Assembly (NCBI RefSeq): GCF_003646465.1
Contig: NZ_QZEX01000006.1
Span: forward strand, 291,624-355,623
Length of the DNA: 64,000 bases
Direction: 5' to 3'
From: Chachezhania antarctica
GTDB taxonomy: Bacteria; Pseudomonadota; Alphaproteobacteria; Rhodobacterales; Rhodobacteraceae
This document shows positions 60,916 through 64,000 of this stretch, piece by piece. Numbering within the stretch: position 1 is the stretch's first letter; each line of letters opens with the position of its first letter. The notes under the pieces were generated by a model, which worked only from the letters and a program-made list of their open reading frames with translations, was not told where the DNA came from and made no database searches. The position numbers were made by a program, and so were the translations under genes.

Positions 60916-63425
60916 CGGCGGCACTCTCCATCCTGATCCAGGCGGACGGCAAGGCGGCCGAGGCCGCGCTCCGTGAGCTTGGAACCAGCGCGGAGAAGGC
61001 CGGGCTGTCCGTTCGCAACCTCGGCAAGAAGGGTGCCGCCACCGACGCGGAAATTGCCGCGCTGAACAGCGAGCTTGCCAAGGCTTCGGCCCAGGTCGAG
61101 GTCCTCACAAAATCCGAAGCCCGGGCCGTCGCCCAGATGTCGGCGCTGCAGGCGCAGTCCGACCGGGTCAACGCGAGGATGATCGGGATCGGCCAGAGCA
61201 CGCCGCTGGCCGCCGGCAGCGTTGCCAACCTGACCGCGAACTTCAACGACCTGGCCGTCATGATGGCCGCGGGGCAGAACCCGTTGCAACTGGCCCTGCA
61301 GCAGGGCACCCAGATCACCCAGGTCATCGGCCCGATGGGCGCGGCCGGTGCCGTGAGGGCACTTGGCACGGCGTTCCTGTCGCTTCTGAGCCCGGTCAAC
61401 ATCGTGACCCTTGGCGTGATCGCCGGCGGGGCTGCCCTGGCGCAATGGGCGTTCCATTCGGAGGACGCCGAGGAAAAGACGCTGACCTTCGCCGAGAAGG
61501 TGGACGAGGCGGCCGCCGCGATCAGCCGGGCCGGTTCCGCCGCGCAACTGGCCAGCCTTGGCGGGCTGGAGGACCTGCGCGCGAAGTATGGCGAGATTTC
61601 GGACGAGGTGCTGGGCCTGGCGACCCGGCTTTACGATATCGAGAAGCGCGCGGCCGTGGCCAAGGTCGAGGTCGTGCTGGACGAAGCCACCGGCCCGGCC
61701 TTCGAGGCCGAAATCGAGAAGATCGCCGGCGCCGTCGGCGCAGCGCTTGCCGGTGCAGGCAGCCAGGCGAATGCAGAGCAGATCGCCGAGGCGGAAAGGC
61801 TGATACGCGGGATCGAGACCGAGATCGCGATGGCGCGGCTTTCCAATCGGTCTACTCGGGACTTGGAACAGAAGGTCGCAGAGCAGCGCGAATACATCGC
61901 CGCCTTGAAAGGCGACTTCGCCGCGATCGGCGACCTTGCTTCCGACCTCTCGATCCCGCCGGAGTTCGCCGCCGAGATCGCCCAGATCCGCAATGCCTTG
62001 CGCGGTGCGATCGAGGCGGGCGACATCACCGGGGTGGCCGACCAGCTGGCGCGGATGCAATCGGCGCTGGAGGCCAGCGGCGCGACCATCGACCAGGAGG
62101 TGCTGGACGGGCTGACCAATGCCGAGGACGTCGCCCGGGAGATGGCCGCGCGCCTGAACGAGGGCGAAACCAACGCCGCCGGCATCGCCAACACGAATAT
62201 GGCCAGCAGCATTGCTGCCGCCAGATCCGAAGCGACGCGGCTCGCGGATGAACTGCGACGTGCCTATGACGCCTCTGTCTCCCTGGCAGCGCAGGGCGCC
62301 GTGGATCTTCAGGAGGCGCGCATCCGCCTCGACACGGCCGGGAACCCGGTGGAAGAGGCCCGTCAGCTGGGCGTCCTGCGCATGCAGCAAGCGCAGGGTG
62401 TCCGCCGCCAGGATGCCGATGCCCCGGAGATTGCGGCACTGGATGCCGAAGCCATTGCCTATGGCAATGTCATGGCCAAGAAGGCCCAGCTCGACGCGCA
62501 GCGCTCCGAGGCGTTGAAGAGCGCACGGGGCTCGGGTTCGGCCAAGGCGGCGCGCCAGGAGCGCGACGCCATCGCGGATCTGATCGCCCAGCAGCAGCTG
62601 CAGATCGACCTTCTGCAGGAGACCGACCCCGTCCAGAAGGAGATGATCCGCAACCGCGAGACCCTTGCGGCGGCAACGGACAGCGAACGCGCGGCCGTGG
62701 AGGGGCTGATCCGGCAGCGCCAGCAGGAAGAGACCCGTCTCGCCTCCCTGACCGAGCAACAGGATATCTACGCAAGCGCGGCCTACAGCGCGATCGACGG
62801 GTTGATCCTGCGCGGCAAGGAGCTGGGCGATGTCTTCGAGAACGTCGCCGACATGATCGCATCGGCGGTTCTGCAGGCAGCCCTCATGGGCGAAGGGGCC
62901 TTTGCGGGCGCCCTGGGGACGTCGACAGGTGGCGGCCTGCTGGGCATGGCTGTCTCGGGGATCACGGGAAGCCTTACCGAGAGCGCAGGCACGGCCATTG
63001 CCGGGGCGCTGCCGGCAGCGGCGACCGGCGGCTACATTCACGGCCCCGGCAGCGGTACGTCAGACGACGTGCTGATGTGGGGTTCCTCGGGCGAATTCAT
63101 GATGAACGCCCAGGCCACGCAACGCTATCGGCACATCCTTGAAGCCATGAACGCTGGCGGGCTGCCGGCCTTCGCCCGGGGTGGCGCCCTGAGCCAGACC
63201 GCCAGCGCCGACCAGACCGGCACGCTCGGGCTTTCCCTCGTGGTCAACGACTATTCCGGCCGGGGCGTGGAAACCGAACAGGGCACCGACAGCCTGGGTC
63301 GTCCGCAGCTGACCATGACTGTCGGCCGCCAGGTGGCTTCGGCCGTATCGCAGCGGGGCAATCCGCTGCGCAAGGCGATGTCGCAGGAGTTCGCCCTGCG
63401 ACCGGCTGGGAGGAACCGCGGATGA
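60912..63425 (+). CDS. Tail tape measure protein
   Basis: 837 residues, long and Ala-rich. The N-terminus has coiled-coil repeats (GAATDAEIAALNSELAKASAQVEVL), followed by the conserved LTANFNDLAVMMAAGQNPLQLALQQGTQITQV block and a hydrophobic stretch (VNIVTLGVIAGGAALAQWAF). The C-terminal part includes GYIHGPGSGTSDDVLMWGSSGEFMMNA, common to tape-measure ends. It sets tail length. Confidence 0.9.
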   Translation: MTAALSILIQADGKAAEAALRELGTSAEKAGLSVRNLGKKGAATDAEIAALNSELAKASAQVEVLTKSEARAVAQMSALQAQSDRVNARMIGIGQSTPLAAGSVANLTANFNDLAVMMAAGQNPLQLALQQGTQITQVIGPMGAAGAVRALGTAFLSLLSPVNIVTLGVIAGGAALAQWAFHSEDAEEKTLTFAEKVDEAAAAISRAGSAAQLASLGGLEDLRAKYGEISDEVLGLATRLYDIEKRAAVAKVEVVLDEATGPAFEAEIEKIAGAVGAALAGAGSQANAEQIAEAERLIRGIETEIAMARLSNRSTRDLEQKVAEQREYIAALKGDFAAIGDLASDLSIPPEFAAEIAQIRNALRGAIEAGDITGVADQLARMQSALEASGATIDQEVLDGLTNAEDVAREMAARLNEGETNAAGIANTNMASSIAAARSEATRLADELRRAYDASVSLAAQGAVDLQEARIRLDTAGNPVEEARQLGVLRMQQAQGVRRQDADAPEIAALDAEAIAYGNVMAKKAQLDAQRSEALKSARGSGSAKAARQERDAIADLIAQQQLQIDLLQETDPVQKEMIRNRETLAAATDSERAAVEGLIRQRQQEETRLASLTEQQDIYASAAYSAIDGLILRGKELGDVFENVADMIASAVLQAALMGEGAFAGALGTSTGGGLLGMAVSGITGSLTESAGTAIAGALPAAATGGYIHGPGSGTSDDVLMWGSSGEFMMNAQATQRYRHILEAMNAGGLPAFARGGALSQTASADQTGTLGLSLVVNDYSGRGVETEQGTDSLGRPQLTMTVGRQVASAVSQRGNPLRKAMSQEFALRPAGRNRG

Positions 63426-63841
63426 TCCTCGACTGGCCCGATACCTTGCCGCGTCCCGAGCGCAACAGCTGGTCGCTTGAACTGCAGGACGGCCGCCGCC
63501 GGCGCCAGGGTGACGCCGGTCCTCCGGGCTTCGAGCGCCGCTTTTCCAGCGTCGCGACCCTGGTGACCCTCTCGATGCTGCTCGACCGCGGCCAGAAGGC
63601 CGTCTTCGATCTTTTTTATCGAGACGACTGCGCCTGGGGCAGTCGCCTGTTCCGGATGGCGGACCCCACGACCCATGGCTGGCCGCTCTACACGACCGAG
63701 GGCGTGCCCCTCCTCACTGCGGAAGGTACGCCGATCCTCGCGGCAAAAGTCTGGCTCTGCGCCTGGGGGGACAAGGTGCCGGTCGAGACACTCAAGGGGG
63801 GCGAGTTCCGCAAGACCTTCAGCCTCGTGGTGATGCCATGA
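63422..63841 (+). CDS. Minor tail protein of the distal-tail module
   Basis: 139 residues: ILDWPDTLPRPERNSWSLELQDGRRRRQGDAGPPGFERRFSSVATLVTLSMLLDRGQ, ending TFSLVVMP. This short protein is common directly after the tape measure in transposable siphophages of alphaproteobacteria. Probably part of the tail tip. ATGA overlap with the next gene. Confidence 0.65.
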   Translation: MILDWPDTLPRPERNSWSLELQDGRRRRQGDAGPPGFERRFSSVATLVTLSMLLDRGQKAVFDLFYRDDCAWGSRLFRMADPTTHGWPLYTTEGVPLLTAEGTPILAAKVWLCAWGDKVPVETLKGGEFRKTFSLVVMP

Positions 63842-64000
63842 GACGTGTGAGCCTCAACGCGCGCCAGGCGCAGGACGCGGTCTCGACCGAGGAGATCTAC
63901 GTCGCTCTTTTCGAGATCACCCATCCGGACCTGGAAGAGGTGATCCGCCTCTCCACCGACCCCGGGGAACGGTTCTCGACCGACCCGCTGATCTACTGCA
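63838..64000 (+). CDS. DUF1833-like minor tail protein, 5' part (runs out of window)
   Basis: The first 54 residues are in the window: RRVSLNARQAQDAVSTEEIYVALFEITHPDLEEVIRLSTDP, a pattern of DUF1833 distal-tail proteins. Starts in an ATGA overlap. The rest of the tail tip and the prophage right end lie beyond 64000. Confidence 0.7.
   Translation, partial: MRRVSLNARQAQDAVSTEEIYVALFEITHPDLEEVIRLSTDPGERFSTDPLIYC

Larger units (their letters stand above)
35757..64000. mobile_element. Mu-like transposable prophage (left part; right end outside window)
   Basis: Gene order repressor - early genes - transposase A - B - GemA - Mor-like - lysozyme - DUF2730 - gp26 - DUF3486 - terminase - portal DUF935 - MuF - virion morphogenesis - protease/scaffold - capsid follows Mu. 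After gp37 the tail genes are of siphovirus type, as in transposable siphophages such as RcapMu, B3 and D3112. Coding is almost gapless and no gene looks broken, so it may be functional. The exact left end lies between about 34946 and 35757 and was not located. Confidence 0.92.

Noticed and set aside
1-64000. CRISPR arrays and rRNA operons
   Set aside because: No regularly spaced direct repeats and no rRNA-like sequence were seen anywhere in the window.

Overview
The window reads as a chromosome segment of an alphaproteobacterium of the Rhodobacterales (Rhodobacter/Paracoccus/roseobacter type). The evidence is high G+C coding sequence, the gene order hemN - fnrL - uspA - ccoNOQP - ccoGHIS typical of that order, alphaproteobacterial versions of pheA, clpS, hemC/E/F and yejABEF, and a Mu-like prophage whose layout resembles known transposable siphophages of Rhodobacter.

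Positions 1-900 hold the end of a lower-G+C DUF262-type gene, probably the edge of another accessory segment. From 900 to 32.7 kb the DNA is ordinary chromosome. It carries prephenate dehydratase, a cytochrome c with a duplicated haem domain, a complete YejABEF-type peptide ABC transporter and a DUF2306 membrane protein. Then comes a low-oxygen block: hemN, the FNR-type regulator fnrL, uspA, the cbb3 oxidase genes ccoNOQP and the assembly genes ccoGHIS. Three FNR boxes, in the hemN/fnrL gap, in the uspA/ccoN gap and before ccoG, tie the block into one regulon. After it follow acetoacetate decarboxylase, a DD-carboxypeptidase with a SPOR domain, three SDR oxidoreductases (one lacking the catalytic Lys), a HAD hydrolase, clpS, an RsmC-type rRNA methyltransferase, hemF, an unknown gene, and divergent hemC and hemE. 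With hemN this makes four haem-synthesis genes around a haem-rich oxidase.

A tRNA(CAT) gene at 32.6 kb is followed by about 500 bp without a recognisable gene and then a lower-G+C DNA methyltransferase with a C-terminal nuclease-like domain. From about 35.7 kb to the right edge lies a Mu-like transposable prophage that runs out of the window. In order it has: a repressor on the minus strand, a perfect 14-bp-arm operator palindrome, small early genes, a ParB-like protein, transposase MuA with D269/D335/E387, the MuB ATPase, small regulators, HU, GemA, a Mor-like activator, a lysis cassette, both terminase subunits, portal, MuF, virion morphogenesis protein, protease with an internal scaffold gene, and major capsid. 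It then switches to a non-contractile siphovirus tail module: tube, frameshifted tail chaperones and tape measure.

The most interesting accessory signals are two minus-strand genes embedded in the plus-strand phage operons (37.6-38.1 kb and 49.4-49.9 kb). They share a helix, coiled coil and zinc-ribbon layout and look like paralogous lysogenic-conversion (moron) genes of unknown function. One separates the small and large terminase genes.
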